Positions 48,625 through 58,683 of a DNA stretch of 64,000 bases are shown piece by piece; the stretch's first letter is position 1; every line of letters starts with the position of its first letter. The DNA is from Hyphomonadaceae bacterium (GTDB lineage Bacteria > Pseudomonadota > Alphaproteobacteria > Caulobacterales > Hyphomonadaceae): assembly GCA_024743315.1 (NCBI GenBank), contig JANSWU010000006.1:1-64000 (forward strand). The letters run 5' to 3'. A program made the translations under genes and the position numbers. The notes below the pieces were generated by a model. The model ran no database searches, was not told the DNA's origin, and saw only the letters and a program-made list of their open reading frames with translations.

Positions 48625-51600
48625 CTATTTCCAGTTCCCAATCAGGATAAACGGTGCCCAGTAATGCGGGTGAGCGTAGTCTTCGGACTCCAGCATGGCT
48701 TCTTGCGCTTTCTGCAGGGCCCCGGCCTTGTCCAACTCACCGGTCGCAAGCTGAGAATAAAATTCTGCCATGAAATCAGCCGTCGAGCCATCGTTGACGT
48801 CCCAAAGACTTGCTACAACAGCTTCCGCTCCGAGCCATTGAGCCAGGGTTCCCAGGCCCTCCACCTCAACGCCAGACCCAGAATCCATATTAAAACTCCC
48901 TTCCGTGGATAGGGCTGTTGAACACGCAGAAAGCGTCAGCAGCTCGACGCCATCAAAAGACAGCGTCTCGTACATTTCAGCCAACGTAAATTGGCTTCCA
49001 TCTCCAAGCAGTAGGAAAGATTCTGAGTCATTTCCTGGTCGCAAAGAAAAGTGACTTGCGATGTGAATGATCGGTCGCTGTTCTTCCAACTCGGCAATCA
49101 GTGCCTCTTTAGTGAATTTTGAATCGAGAAAAGAAGGCCCTGAGAAGACGCCGGGTTCAGCTTCGTCGCCTAAGATCGATGACAGCTCTCGCGCGACATT
49201 CGGAAGGGCCTTGAATGGCGGGTGCTCCATTGCAACGCCAAACCCGGTTGCTTCACCCAGTGAATCTGACCGCTCAAACTGTGTTCTCGCTGCAGGTGTG
49301 AACATGGCCAGCCGATAACGCTTCGCCAGATAGTCTTCACCGTCATACAATGCCGCGAAGGGCACATACCTCAGTGCACCCTGCAAATTGAGCATGAGCG
49401 TTTCAGTCCCAGCATCTACGAGATCTTGCTCGATTGGCTTGATGATCAATTCGTACAGAGCTTCAAGTTTAGCGTTGGCATCCGGGTCTAGCTCCAAGCT
49501 TCTCGGATCGGGCTGGACTGCACTCCTTGCCACAAAAACGGATCGAAAAAGGTCACTCCGGGAAACGGGTGTCTCCACGTGTTTGAATGCACCGGGCGTG
49601 ATTAGAAACGCATGAAGGCTGTCTTCGAACGCGACAAGTTGAAGTGTGGCAACTGTATCTCCAATTTGCTCGATCTCTCGCCTCAAACGCAGATGCGCCC
49701 GCGCCTCAATGCGCCGAGCTTCGTCTTGAATTACCTCGTTGGGGATATCTCGTACCGACGCGAGCCAATTGTTCACGAGACGCCGATACTCTGCCCGTGC
49801 TTCTGAAACACTCGATTTGAGATCACTTAATTGAGTTTGCTCAAGATCCGTTAGCGTCTCGCCGGCGTCTTGTTTTGACTGAAGCGCCGCCAACTCAGAT
49901 GCAATCCTGTTTGGACGAGACGCCCAGGATTCTAATTGCGTTTTCCATTCTGTCTCTCGCTCGGTTAATTCCGATCGGCTGTCTCTCGGGTCCGCCTCAG
50001 TCGTCGTCCGGCGTTGCACAAATTCATAGAATTCGCGTTCTTTGAGCATCCGTCCGATTTGATCGGCCTCTGCAAACCGGCCTTCGTCAATCAACCATTC
50101 TTGAAGCGTTTCGTAAAAATAGGCTCTGCTTCCGAGAAACGCAGCCTGTGTATCTTCCTCCAATCCCGACATGTTGGCGCGGGTCGCTTGCAGAATATCG
50201 ATAGCTTGCTTTTGAAAGAAGATCGCGGCGGGTCGCGCGGCAGGATCTCGAGAGAGCAGATAAGCGTAATTCCACAAATAAGTCGCTCTATTGATATGGT
50301 TCTTGCCAAGAACGCTTTCACTGGAAACGACAACGCGCAGGTACATCTCCCCAGCTTTGTCTAGCTGCCCCATATACTGATAGAGCGTCGCCAAATTATT
50401 GTATGACGTGATGGTTTTGGGGTGCCCCTCGCCCAAAGTATTCTCAAAGCTATTCTTAGCCTTGAGATAAAACATTTCGGATTCAGGGTAATCACGCTTT
50501 AGCTGATAAAGCCTCGCTATGTTGAGAATAACGGTCAGCGTTCGGGGATGATCAGCTCCCATTTCGCGTTCAAAAACATCGAGGGCCTCTGCATACAAAG
50601 TTTCTGCCCGGTCATAATCTTCAAGATATTGGAATGACATTGCCAAGCTATTGGTAGACTCTGCTAGTTCGGGATGATCATCGCGTAATAGTTCCAATAG
50701 ACGATTTCGCGTCTCATTCAGCGACTGATTGGCTTTGTTGTATAGCCCTTGAGAAATGTACAGGCTTGCCAATCCGAGTTCAGAATACTGTGTGTACGGA
50801 TGATTGGTTCCGTAAATGACCGTCTGAGCTTCCAAGGTCTCGCGATACATGGCCTCGGCTTCGCCATAAGCCCCTAGATATCCGTTCAGCCCTGCCAACC
50901 CGACGAGCGTTGATATCGTTTCAGGATGGTCTTCCCCAAGCACCTTCTTTTGGCCAATTAAGGCACGCTGATATGTCTCTTTGGCTGATTGCAAGTCGTA
51001 CATTGAAAAGAACATTCCAGCCAGACCATTCAAAGTGATCAGCGTATGAGGATGCTCTTCTCCCAAGGTCTGCTCTCGCACCAAAAGCGTTCGTTCGAAA
51101 ATTGGCTCAGCTTCGGATTCGCGCCCCAACAGCACGAGCAATCCCGCCAAGGCGTTGGCTGTCGTGAGTGTGTCTGGATGTTTATGACCGAGTGTGGCTT
51201 CTTGCGCGTCGAGAACATTCCGGAAAAGCGGTTCTGTTGCAGCATACCTCCCCTCCGCGACACGCAAGCTTCCGAGACCAAATCTTGAGACAAGGGTATG
51301 TGGATGTCCTTCACCCAAGACTCTTCGTTGAGCTGAGATCGCCCGCTCATAGTGCAACTCCGCCTGGTCATATCGAGCCTTGGTGGTGTGAAGTCCCGCG
51401 AAACCTATTTCAGAACTCAGCGTGTCAGGGTGATCCTGCCCGAGCTTGGTTTGTTGCGCGGTTAGAGTTTCGAGATAAAGCGGTTCGGCTAGACCAAACG
51501 CACCTTGCGCCATGTACAAACCCGCGCGCCCGGCTTTTGCGATGAGCGTTTGTGGATGATCGTCTCCGAGCAATCGAATCTGGGCCGCTAGCACATCATC

Positions 51601-52665
51601 ATAAATCGTCTCAGCCTGAGCGTATTTGCCTCTCAACTGCGAGATCGCCGCATAACCATTTAGCGCACTCAGGCGATCCGGGTGCTCTGGTCCCAGAACT
51701 CGTTCCTGCGCTTCGTGTACCACTTCGAATAACGGCTCCGATTCCGCATAACGCCCCTGGCTGGTGAACAAATATGCCAATGCGACAGAAGCGGACAGAC
51801 TCTCAGGATGATCTTCACCCAAGCGCTGAGCCAGAGCATTCGAGGCGCGCAAGTGTAATGGTTCAGCGTCACGATATTGCCCCTTGGCAAGCAGAGTGTC
51901 TGCCAAGTTTGTGGTTGAGATCAGCGTTTCCGGGTGCTCTGGTCCGAGTATGTTTTCCCGAAGGGTCAGCGCGCGTCGGCCCGAAATTTCGGCGTCATCG
52001 TAGCGACCCTGCGCGCGTTGAAGTGCCGATAAGCCATTTAATGCGGTGAGCGTTTCAGGGCTTTCAGGCCCGACGGCCTCCTCGAGGCCACTCATCGCCT
52101 CCAGATAAGCAGCTTCCGCTTCTTCATAACGCCCCTCGAAATGACGCAGTTCCGCCAACTCCGCGAGGGTCGACAGCCTTTTTGGATGCTGAGATGAATA
52201 GACTTCTTCTTGCCTGTTCAACACCTCCCGAAACAGCAAATCCGCGTCGTCGTACCGACCTTGCTTTTTATAAACAACAGCCAAACCAGCAAGCGCACTC
52301 AAATGGTCTGAATGTCCCTCTGGACGAACGCGCTGTGAGGCTTCGATCGCCTCCAGATACAGGCGTTCTGCGCCCTGATAATTCCCAGCAAGTTGGGTGG
52401 TTTTAGCGAGCAAAACCGTACTGCTGACTAATCTCGGATCGTCTGCACTGAATGCTGAGCTGGCAAGGGCGCGTGTCGCCTCGGCAAGATCACGCGCTTC
52501 GAGATAATCACCCGCTCGATATTTTGAAACTATCTCTTCCTTGAGATCGCTCCACTCTGTTTGAATATCGATTTGTGGGGGATCGGTAGGCGTGGTTTCG
52601 CAAGCGGCGGCAAATAGGACTGCGCCGCTCAGCACAAAAACAGTCAGAATACTTGGAATGCGCAA
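48625..52665 (-). CDS. Lipoprotein with kinesin-light-chain-type TPR array and C-terminal CHAT (caspase-like) domain
   Basis: Signal/lipobox MRIPSILTVFVLSGAVLFAAAC; about 17 repeats of the form LGEDHPETL...GRY.EAEPLY; C-terminal IIHIASHFSLRPGNDSESFLLLGDGSQFTLAEMY...VELLTLSACSTA. Confidence 0.92.
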   Translation of the reverse strand: MRIPSILTVFVLSGAVLFAAACETTPTDPPQIDIQTEWSDLKEEIVSKYRAGDYLEARDLAEATRALASSAFSADDPRLVSSTVLLAKTTQLAGNYQGAERLYLEAIEASQRVRPEGHSDHLSALAGLAVVYKKQGRYDDADLLFREVLNRQEEVYSSQHPKRLSTLAELAELRHFEGRYEEAEAAYLEAMSGLEEAVGPESPETLTALNGLSALQRAQGRYDDAEISGRRALTLRENILGPEHPETLISTTNLADTLLAKGQYRDAEPLHLRASNALAQRLGEDHPESLSASVALAYLFTSQGRYAESEPLFEVVHEAQERVLGPEHPDRLSALNGYAAISQLRGKYAQAETIYDDVLAAQIRLLGDDHPQTLIAKAGRAGLYMAQGAFGLAEPLYLETLTAQQTKLGQDHPDTLSSEIGFAGLHTTKARYDQAELHYERAISAQRRVLGEGHPHTLVSRFGLGSLRVAEGRYAATEPLFRNVLDAQEATLGHKHPDTLTTANALAGLLVLLGRESEAEPIFERTLLVREQTLGEEHPHTLITLNGLAGMFFSMYDLQSAKETYQRALIGQKKVLGEDHPETISTLVGLAGLNGYLGAYGEAEAMYRETLEAQTVIYGTNHPYTQYSELGLASLYISQGLYNKANQSLNETRNRLLELLRDDHPELAESTNSLAMSFQYLEDYDRAETLYAEALDVFEREMGADHPRTLTVILNIARLYQLKRDYPESEMFYLKAKNSFENTLGEGHPKTITSYNNLATLYQYMGQLDKAGEMYLRVVVSSESVLGKNHINRATYLWNYAYLLSRDPAARPAAIFFQKQAIDILQATRANMSGLEEDTQAAFLGSRAYFYETLQEWLIDEGRFAEADQIGRMLKEREFYEFVQRRTTTEADPRDSRSELTERETEWKTQLESWASRPNRIASELAALQSKQDAGETLTDLEQTQLSDLKSSVSEARAEYRRLVNNWLASVRDIPNEVIQDEARRIEARAHLRLRREIEQIGDTVATLQLVAFEDSLHAFLITPGAFKHVETPVSRSDLFRSVFVARSAVQPDPRSLELDPDANAKLEALYELIIKPIEQDLVDAGTETLMLNLQGALRYVPFAALYDGEDYLAKRYRLAMFTPAARTQFERSDSLGEATGFGVAMEHPPFKALPNVARELSSILGDEAEPGVFSGPSFLDSKFTKEALIAELEEQRPIIHIASHFSLRPGNDSESFLLLGDGSQFTLAEMYETLSFDGVELLTLSACSTALSTEGSFNMDSGSGVEVEGLGTLAQWLGAEAVVASLWDVNDGSTADFMAEFYSQLATGELDKAGALQKAQEAMLESEDYAHPHYWAPFILIGNWK

Positions 52666-52767
52666 CGCCTTGTCCCTCTTTCCCCGAGATCTTTTTTAAG
52701 AGCGCTTGGACGTCCGTCAATCGCGATCTGGGTCGAATTCCGAGAATGGTGTCTTTGTATCACGCCC

Positions 52768-54468
52768 CTATGACGGACCCACCAATTCCAGTCCAGAAAT
52801 CAACAGAACAGCATCGGTGCGCGCAAGCGCCTCATTCAGAACTGAGAGTTCAAATACGCTCTCCTCATATTCAGTTTCAAATACGTCAATTCGCTCAACA
52901 TTATCGCGCGTGTTTCTCCCGCGAACGGCTGGAGCGATTGGGTTGAGAGGATCGAGGGTCCAGGGAAGGATCTTCTCGTTGCCTCCAACGGTTTGCAGAA
53001 CGATATCGAGATCGTTCACCAAAGCAGGACCAGCCTCGTCGTTCCAAACCAGAGTGATCCGAGCTGCCATAGGCTTGCCGGTTTCGTCTTTGATCCGCTG
53101 AAGCGTCCAGGATGTACTCCTCGGAACATTGTCCAACTTAACGTAATGATGATGGCCACGCGAGATGCCGGAATCACTCCAAGAGCGCAAATGTTCGACG
53201 GCATGCTTGGTGCTGACAGCGCCCCAGCCATATTTGTACTTCGGTTTTGAATCGACGCTGACAGCCGTGTGGACAAGCAGCGCCCGAACTTCTGACGCAT
53301 TCAATAAGCGCTGCAGCGATGTGTTATCCAGTGCAAGTCCTTGCAGCACCGCAACAATCCCGGAAACTGTTGGCGTGGCCATAGAGGTTCCAAAATTATC
53401 TTTATAACACTTTTCGGTATCGCCATCCTCGGTGCTCACGACCGAACAGGTTTCTGGCTGATCAAAGGCGGCCGGTCGCGAGCAATCCCATTCTCCGGGA
53501 TGTTCGGTAAATGTCGAATAGAGCCGATCGCCATTTGCGATCACATCCGGCTTGATCCGTCCGTCTTGAGTTGGCCCCGTTCCACTATAATGCTCGACCG
53601 GAAGATCTCCTCTAAGCGGGTCAAAGCGCAGCAATCTCGCATTTTCGACCTCTAAACCATACGGAAGGTCGGACATCGACCCGACAGTAATCACATTTTT
53701 CGCTGTTCCCGGTGCATCAATCGTTCGGTACTCGCGCCCATCCTCCGCGGCCGTTGGGCATTCATAGTCTGTGTCTGGACTACATCCCGAGTTTCCAGCG
53801 GCGACGACCAACACAGCCTCTGGCCGATTAGAGACCAAGTCATCGAATACGCTTGAGAACCTTGTATAGGCGCCAAACTTTCGCGGCTGCGCATATGAGT
53901 GATTTGTGACCGCCAGCATATCGTAACGGTCATATGCACGTTCGATTTCCCCTCTGACGTCGCCGCAATAATCCATGGCATAAATGGTGGCATCCGGCAC
54001 CATGCCTCTCGCCTCTTCAAATCCATCTTTCCCTGTCGCCGCCAACGTCCCGGCCACATGTGTGGCGTGCCAATGAGACCGATCAATATCTGCTCCATTA
54101 ATGACGCGCCCCTGACCGAACTCTTGGTGGGTCTCGAGAACCCCTCCGCCATCCCAAACGCCGACCACTAATCCTGCGCCGGTTCCGACGCTTTCGGTTA
54201 GTTGTAATGCGAGCAGGCCATGAGCCGCCGCGGCTTTAGCATTTCGACCTGGCCCTTCATTCCGTTTCCCAAGCATCTCCGCTGAAAGCGGCGTGGGCGC
54301 CACACTCCCGGTCTCTGCCAGGGCGATTGATCCATCATCAAAAACATCCGGCGATGACGTCGCCTCGGATAAGGGCGAAATTTCGCAGCCGGCCAAAACG
54401 GTAACAAAGGCTACACTTGTTACAGCTTTGAGGATTGGGTGGTGGAATGAGTGAACGTTTCTCTTCAT
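52768..54468 (-). CDS. S8 subtilisin-family serine peptidase, predicted lipoprotein
   Basis: Lipobox VTVLAGC; triad regions VVGVWDGGG (Asp), HWHATHVAGT (His), FGTSMATPTVSG (Ser), oxyanion-type VVAAGNSG. Confidence 0.92.
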   Translation of the reverse strand: MKRNVHSFHHPILKAVTSVAFVTVLAGCEISPLSEATSSPDVFDDGSIALAETGSVAPTPLSAEMLGKRNEGPGRNAKAAAAHGLLALQLTESVGTGAGLVVGVWDGGGVLETHQEFGQGRVINGADIDRSHWHATHVAGTLAATGKDGFEEARGMVPDATIYAMDYCGDVRGEIERAYDRYDMLAVTNHSYAQPRKFGAYTRFSSVFDDLVSNRPEAVLVVAAGNSGCSPDTDYECPTAAEDGREYRTIDAPGTAKNVITVGSMSDLPYGLEVENARLLRFDPLRGDLPVEHYSGTGPTQDGRIKPDVIANGDRLYSTFTEHPGEWDCSRPAAFDQPETCSVVSTEDGDTEKCYKDNFGTSMATPTVSGIVAVLQGLALDNTSLQRLLNASEVRALLVHTAVSVDSKPKYKYGWGAVSTKHAVEHLRSWSDSGISRGHHHYVKLDNVPRSTSWTLQRIKDETGKPMAARITLVWNDEAGPALVNDLDIVLQTVGGNEKILPWTLDPLNPIAPAVRGRNTRDNVERIDVFETEYEESVFELSVLNEALARTDAVLLISGLELVGPS

Positions 54469-54625
54469 TAGGAACCTGTTTGAATGACTGCGTGTCAGAA
54501 TGTGACATGTTCGAACAAGCCAACTTACTCACGATCAAAAAGGCAAGCCTAAAAGAAGGAAAAAGGACGGAGTATGGCGCAACATCACCCCAGAAAGCCC
54601 CTCACGTCCAAGCAGCAGCATCATC

Positions 54626-54645
54626 GGGCGAGGTCTCCCTCGCCC
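54626..54645. repeat. Perfect 8-bp stem-loop between barrel gene and S8 gene
   Basis: gggcgagg-tctc-cctcgccc. Confidence 0.8.
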
Positions 54646-54676
54646 ATTTGTGAAAACGCCCCGCTGCAAAGTGGGA

Positions 54677-56512
54677 TCAAAAGCGTTTGGTGAGCCTGAC
54701 CAAGGCGCGTGTTTCGTAGTTCGTTATGGGCAAGGCGCCTTCTCGATAGCCACTCCAGCCATGATAGGCATTGAGTGAGAGGTTAAAAGCGATGCCACGC
54801 CCCACGCCTCTCTCATCCGAAGGCTGAAATAAATGAAGGAGTTGGGCCTCAGCCTGAATGCTATATTCGTGCGAACGGTAGCTAAATTCATCAAAGAAGA
54901 AATCTGTGGCGTCTTGGTGTAAGTCGGCAGATAGCGTGAGGCTCGGTGCATCCGTCGGCGCATACGAGATTGAAACCCCTCCAGATAGGTTTCGATCGGA
55001 AACGTCATCCAAATTTCCTCTTCGAGATTCCTGATTGTTGATTGAAACGTATGCAGAAAAATCGAAGTCATCGAGATACAATTCTTGGATGATATCCAAT
55101 CCAAGCTCTTTGTTTGTGTTGGAGATCAGACTTGGAGAGAATTCGCTTCGCGTTGAAACGAAGGCGTAGATATCCGTATAGAACCTCTCGCCATGTTTAG
55201 CGAAGCCGCCCCCAAACGAGCGCGTTTCAACCGAGTGCGTGCTCTCGTAGAAGCTGTCACCTGATCTTAGACTTTGCACGCCGATTTGCAGCTCATCCGG
55301 AGCCCAGTCAGGTAGATTAGGCAAGGCTTGCGCAAGATCAGAGCGAAGGCGCAATCGGAATATCTCATCATCTGCTACCACCAAATTATTATCGCGCAGA
55401 CGCTCGCGATCAAAAGACAGATCCAAACGGTTTACCCCATCCGAAAAATTGAGGTTCGTGGAGTCAAGATCGTAACTTCGCGATCGAAGGGTCGACGTTT
55501 CGACTTGGAATGTGAGTTCGTCGAAGCCGCCCTCAATCTGCGCCCCAAAATAGTCGCCTGGAAACAAAATTCCGCCAATCGTATTTTGTTGCGCGCTTCG
55601 AAACCGAGATGCGCTGTTCGAGTAGTGAAAGCCCATATCCAGGCTCAATCTATCCTCGTCAATGAGGTTCGAATGAACAGAAACAAAACTATCGAGCGAC
55701 CTTTCTCTGTTCACTGATTGGGTCTTCTGGCTCTCAAGAGAAATTAGCCAAGGGACCTTAGAGAAGTGGCGTTCAAAACCAGCCTCAGAAAACGATAGAC
55801 CACCAACAACCGAAAATTTCTCATCACGGGTTTCAAGACTCATCCCTGCATCCAGCGCAAACTGCTGGAGCCAGAACTCCGGGTCTGCTAGCCCAACTCC
55901 ACCTCGACTTTTCAGGAATGGTTGTCTGTTTGAGTAGATACCGATCGCAGTTTTGTAGGACACCCCCGCTTGGGTTTCTGCATTCCAAATCGCATCAGCT
56001 TCGATATCCCAAGCATCGCTTGCCCTGAGACTGGCATGCGCCAAGTGATTTGTCTTGGTCACAGCATAAGGGCCGAGTGCGTGCCGTGTTGCGACCTCGA
56101 GGCTCGAATTTTTGTCGACCGCGAACTCGATGTTTTGTTGCTCTGACAAGGTGCTTGGCAGCTTTGAGACCGAAACGCCGCTTTCAACAGATTCAAACGT
56201 CATTGAGGCGGTATTGATCTTGAACAAATCGAGGCGCTTGGTCGCCGTATTCTGCACCCTTGAAGGGGTTGTTTCTGGGGTCACCGTCTCAACTTGTGTC
56301 CCAACAGATGAAAGAAGATTAGCGGCCCAATCGACGCTGAAAGATGTTCCCCTTTGCTCATCATCGTCATTGGTTATTACCAAGCTCGCTGAGGCTGCAT
56401 GAGAACTCAGGGTGGCAAACGCGAACGCAGAGAAAAGAAATCTAACTTTGGCCGATCGAGACATCTGTTCGAATGGCATTTTGTCGTCAGGTGCTACACG
56501 GTTCCGGCGCAT
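54677..56512 (-). CDS. Predicted outer-membrane beta-barrel protein
   Basis: Signal peptide-like VRFLFSAFAFATLSSHAASA; alternating amphipathic strands; C-terminal TRALVRLTKRF. ATG at 56512 overlaps the upstream stop (TGATG). Confidence 0.75.
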   Translation of the reverse strand: MRRNRVAPDDKMPFEQMSRSAKVRFLFSAFAFATLSSHAASASLVITNDDDEQRGTSFSVDWAANLLSSVGTQVETVTPETTPSRVQNTATKRLDLFKINTASMTFESVESGVSVSKLPSTLSEQQNIEFAVDKNSSLEVATRHALGPYAVTKTNHLAHASLRASDAWDIEADAIWNAETQAGVSYKTAIGIYSNRQPFLKSRGGVGLADPEFWLQQFALDAGMSLETRDEKFSVVGGLSFSEAGFERHFSKVPWLISLESQKTQSVNRERSLDSFVSVHSNLIDEDRLSLDMGFHYSNSASRFRSAQQNTIGGILFPGDYFGAQIEGGFDELTFQVETSTLRSRSYDLDSTNLNFSDGVNRLDLSFDRERLRDNNLVVADDEIFRLRLRSDLAQALPNLPDWAPDELQIGVQSLRSGDSFYESTHSVETRSFGGGFAKHGERFYTDIYAFVSTRSEFSPSLISNTNKELGLDIIQELYLDDFDFSAYVSINNQESRRGNLDDVSDRNLSGGVSISYAPTDAPSLTLSADLHQDATDFFFDEFSYRSHEYSIQAEAQLLHLFQPSDERGVGRGIAFNLSLNAYHGWSGYREGALPITNYETRALVRLTKRF

Positions 56513-56820
56513 CAGAGTTTCTTCCGCAAAATTCGCATGCACTGACCTCGATTGGCCGCCTCTTCATCGAACATGGCCTCTATCAGCCAGAGTTGATCTT
56601 TTTCGTGCAGTGACTTGCAAGTCTTCGCGATGCCACGAATGCTCCGAAGCGTTCGCAGGCATTCTCCGACGCTTATCGCGATTTCATCTGAAGCAAGCTT
56701 ACAAAACTGCATCTGCATTCGCGCTGAACCATTACGTGGTTCTGCAGACGCTTTTGCAGGGTTCACCAAAACCAATGCCAGGATCGTCGAGAGGGCTGCG
56801 AGTATTTTTTTCGTGTGCAT
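56512..56820 (-). CDS. Small secreted protein with Cys residues, unknown function
   Basis: Signal peptide MHTKKILAALSTILALVLVNPAKASA; mature part has four Cys; stop overlaps the next start (TGATG). Confidence 0.7.
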   Translation of the reverse strand: MHTKKILAALSTILALVLVNPAKASAEPRNGSARMQMQFCKLASDEIAISVGECLRTLRSIRGIAKTCKSLHEKDQLWLIEAMFDEEAANRGQCMRILRKKL

Positions 56821-57117
56821 AGCCCACCTAGATTACGAGACACCGTTCGCGAGGAGCCGAACGGCCTTTCGAATCTGAGAGGCCTGCATTGTCCAGTGTG
56901 TGAATTACTTCAGTGAATCCAGTCGTATAGAGAGTACGTAGCTGAGTGCTCGATCACCATCTGGCTTTTATTTTGTTTTCGGTATGACCCTAGTCCAAAC
57001 TCGCGTGAGACGCAATCAGGTAGAATTAAAATCGCTTACCGCGCGATTTTGCCATCTTAGAATAGCTGGAAACGAGTGGCTTTAGAATCTTGCGGTTTTC
57101 ATGCTCAACAAATGGGA

Positions 57118-57145
57118 ATGTCCGCTTCTGACCCGAAGCGGACAT
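57118..57145. repeat. Perfect 11-bp inverted repeat
   Basis: atgtccgcttc-tgaccc-gaagcggacat. Confidence 0.9.
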
Positions 57146-57296
57146 GACGCGCGTCCGTTATAGGGCGTTTTTGAGCCTTTGAAGTTTCGTATTCTCATGC
57201 TCTCAATGCCTACAAATACAGCGTTAGAGACGTCAATGAACCCTGAGTCGGGGAAACGCATCACGGATTAGAATGGATTCCTCACGCCCGTGCGAG

Positions 57297-58664
57297 TTAT
57301 CTCGCATCACCGAGGGCCAAGTATGCGTCGATTTGTGCGTCAAGGAGCCGGCGCTCGGTGCTGATCCGTGCCCCGCGAATAGCGTTTACGCGACGCTGCA
57401 CTGTCAGCACATCGAGCAAGATTGTTTCACCGAGGTCGAATTTGATCTGTTCCAATGCAAGCGCTTCTTCCGCGGAAGCGCGCCCGCGCTCCAACGCCTC
57501 CAGGGCCTGTCGCAATGTAACCGATTGGTCAAACGCATCATTCACGTCGAAGACGGCCCCTCGGACCGTTGCTGCATATGCCGCGAGCGCGGCATCGATG
57601 CGCGCCTCCGCCAGTTCGATCTGGGCTGCGTTTCGTCCAGAGTCGAACATAACCGCTCCCAAACTCGCAGTCAGGCTCGCAATATAGAAATCGGGATCGA
57701 ACAGATCACTCAAGTCCGCGCCACTAGATCCTACGCGCCCTGACAACCGTAAACTCGGCCAGTTCGCTTTGCGCGTTGCATCAAATGCTTCCAACTCGGC
57801 TTTGACTGCGGCGCGAGCGGCCCGAACATCGTATCGGGATTCAAGCAGTTCAGCGGGCAATGCGGACAAACCGAAATTGGTATCATTTGGCAATCGCTCT
57901 GATACCTCGAGGTCTGCTGAACCAAAGTCCCCCAAGATGATCGAGAGCGCGCGGCGCGCTGAACGCGCGGCGAATTCCTGATTTCGTAAGCCAGCCACCG
58001 CGTTTTCATACTCAAGCTCTGCTAGCGCCAGATCGGAACGAGCAATGTCCCCTGCTTCAAAACGGGCTTCGGAGACCCGCTTGGTTTCATCCAGAAAGGT
58101 CAGGTTTTCTTGCGCCAATCCAAGCTGTTGATCGGCCTCGATGATTTGAAAATAAGACCGAGCGGTCTGGGCGAGGATCGCCCGGCGCAAACGCGCCGTG
58201 CGCGCGCGCTGAACATCAAGCTGCGCCTCGGCTTGGCGAATGGTTGCGCGATTGACGCCGAAAATGTCGGGATTCCAGGTCCCGCTTGCATTTACGCTGC
58301 CCCTATCGCTCGTTTGATCAAAGTCGGTGAGATCCGAAAGACCGGTGGCGCTGAGATCGGCATTGACCGTTGGTCCAAGCAAAACGCGGCTCTGTCTAAG
58401 ACTGGCCTCAGATTGCCGAACGCGCGCTTCAGCTTGCTTGAGATCAAGATTGTTCGCTTCGGCAATTGCGAGATAGTCTCGAAGTTGCGCATCATCGAAC
58501 AAAACAGACCAATCGCCGGGCAAGGTGTTCGCTTCGACCATAACTTGCCACGCAGATGGAAGCCGAGCCTCATCGGTCGCTATATCCCCCAGAACGCGAT
58601 TTGACGCCGGGGACTGGCAAGCCACGAGCAACAGCGACGTGGCACTCAATAGGGCAACCTTCAT
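57297..58664 (-). CDS. TolC/NodT-family outer-membrane efflux lipoprotein
   Basis: Lipobox MKVALLSATSLLLVAC; two repeated coiled-coil OEP domains; alternative start at 58691. Confidence 0.88.
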   Translation of the reverse strand: MKVALLSATSLLLVACQSPASNRVLGDIATDEARLPSAWQVMVEANTLPGDWSVLFDDAQLRDYLAIAEANNLDLKQAEARVRQSEASLRQSRVLLGPTVNADLSATGLSDLTDFDQTSDRGSVNASGTWNPDIFGVNRATIRQAEAQLDVQRARTARLRRAILAQTARSYFQIIEADQQLGLAQENLTFLDETKRVSEARFEAGDIARSDLALAELEYENAVAGLRNQEFAARSARRALSIILGDFGSADLEVSERLPNDTNFGLSALPAELLESRYDVRAARAAVKAELEAFDATRKANWPSLRLSGRVGSSGADLSDLFDPDFYIASLTASLGAVMFDSGRNAAQIELAEARIDAALAAYAATVRGAVFDVNDAFDQSVTLRQALEALERGRASAEEALALEQIKFDLGETILLDVLTVQRRVNAIRGARISTERRLLDAQIDAYLALGDAR

Positions 58665-58683
58665 AGCTATCACCCGGGATCTG

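Noticed and set aside
49200-52600. Periodic ~126-bp repeats in DNA, considered as CRISPR or tandem repeat array
   Set aside because: Diverged at the DNA level and explained by the coding TPR units of the CHAT protein.
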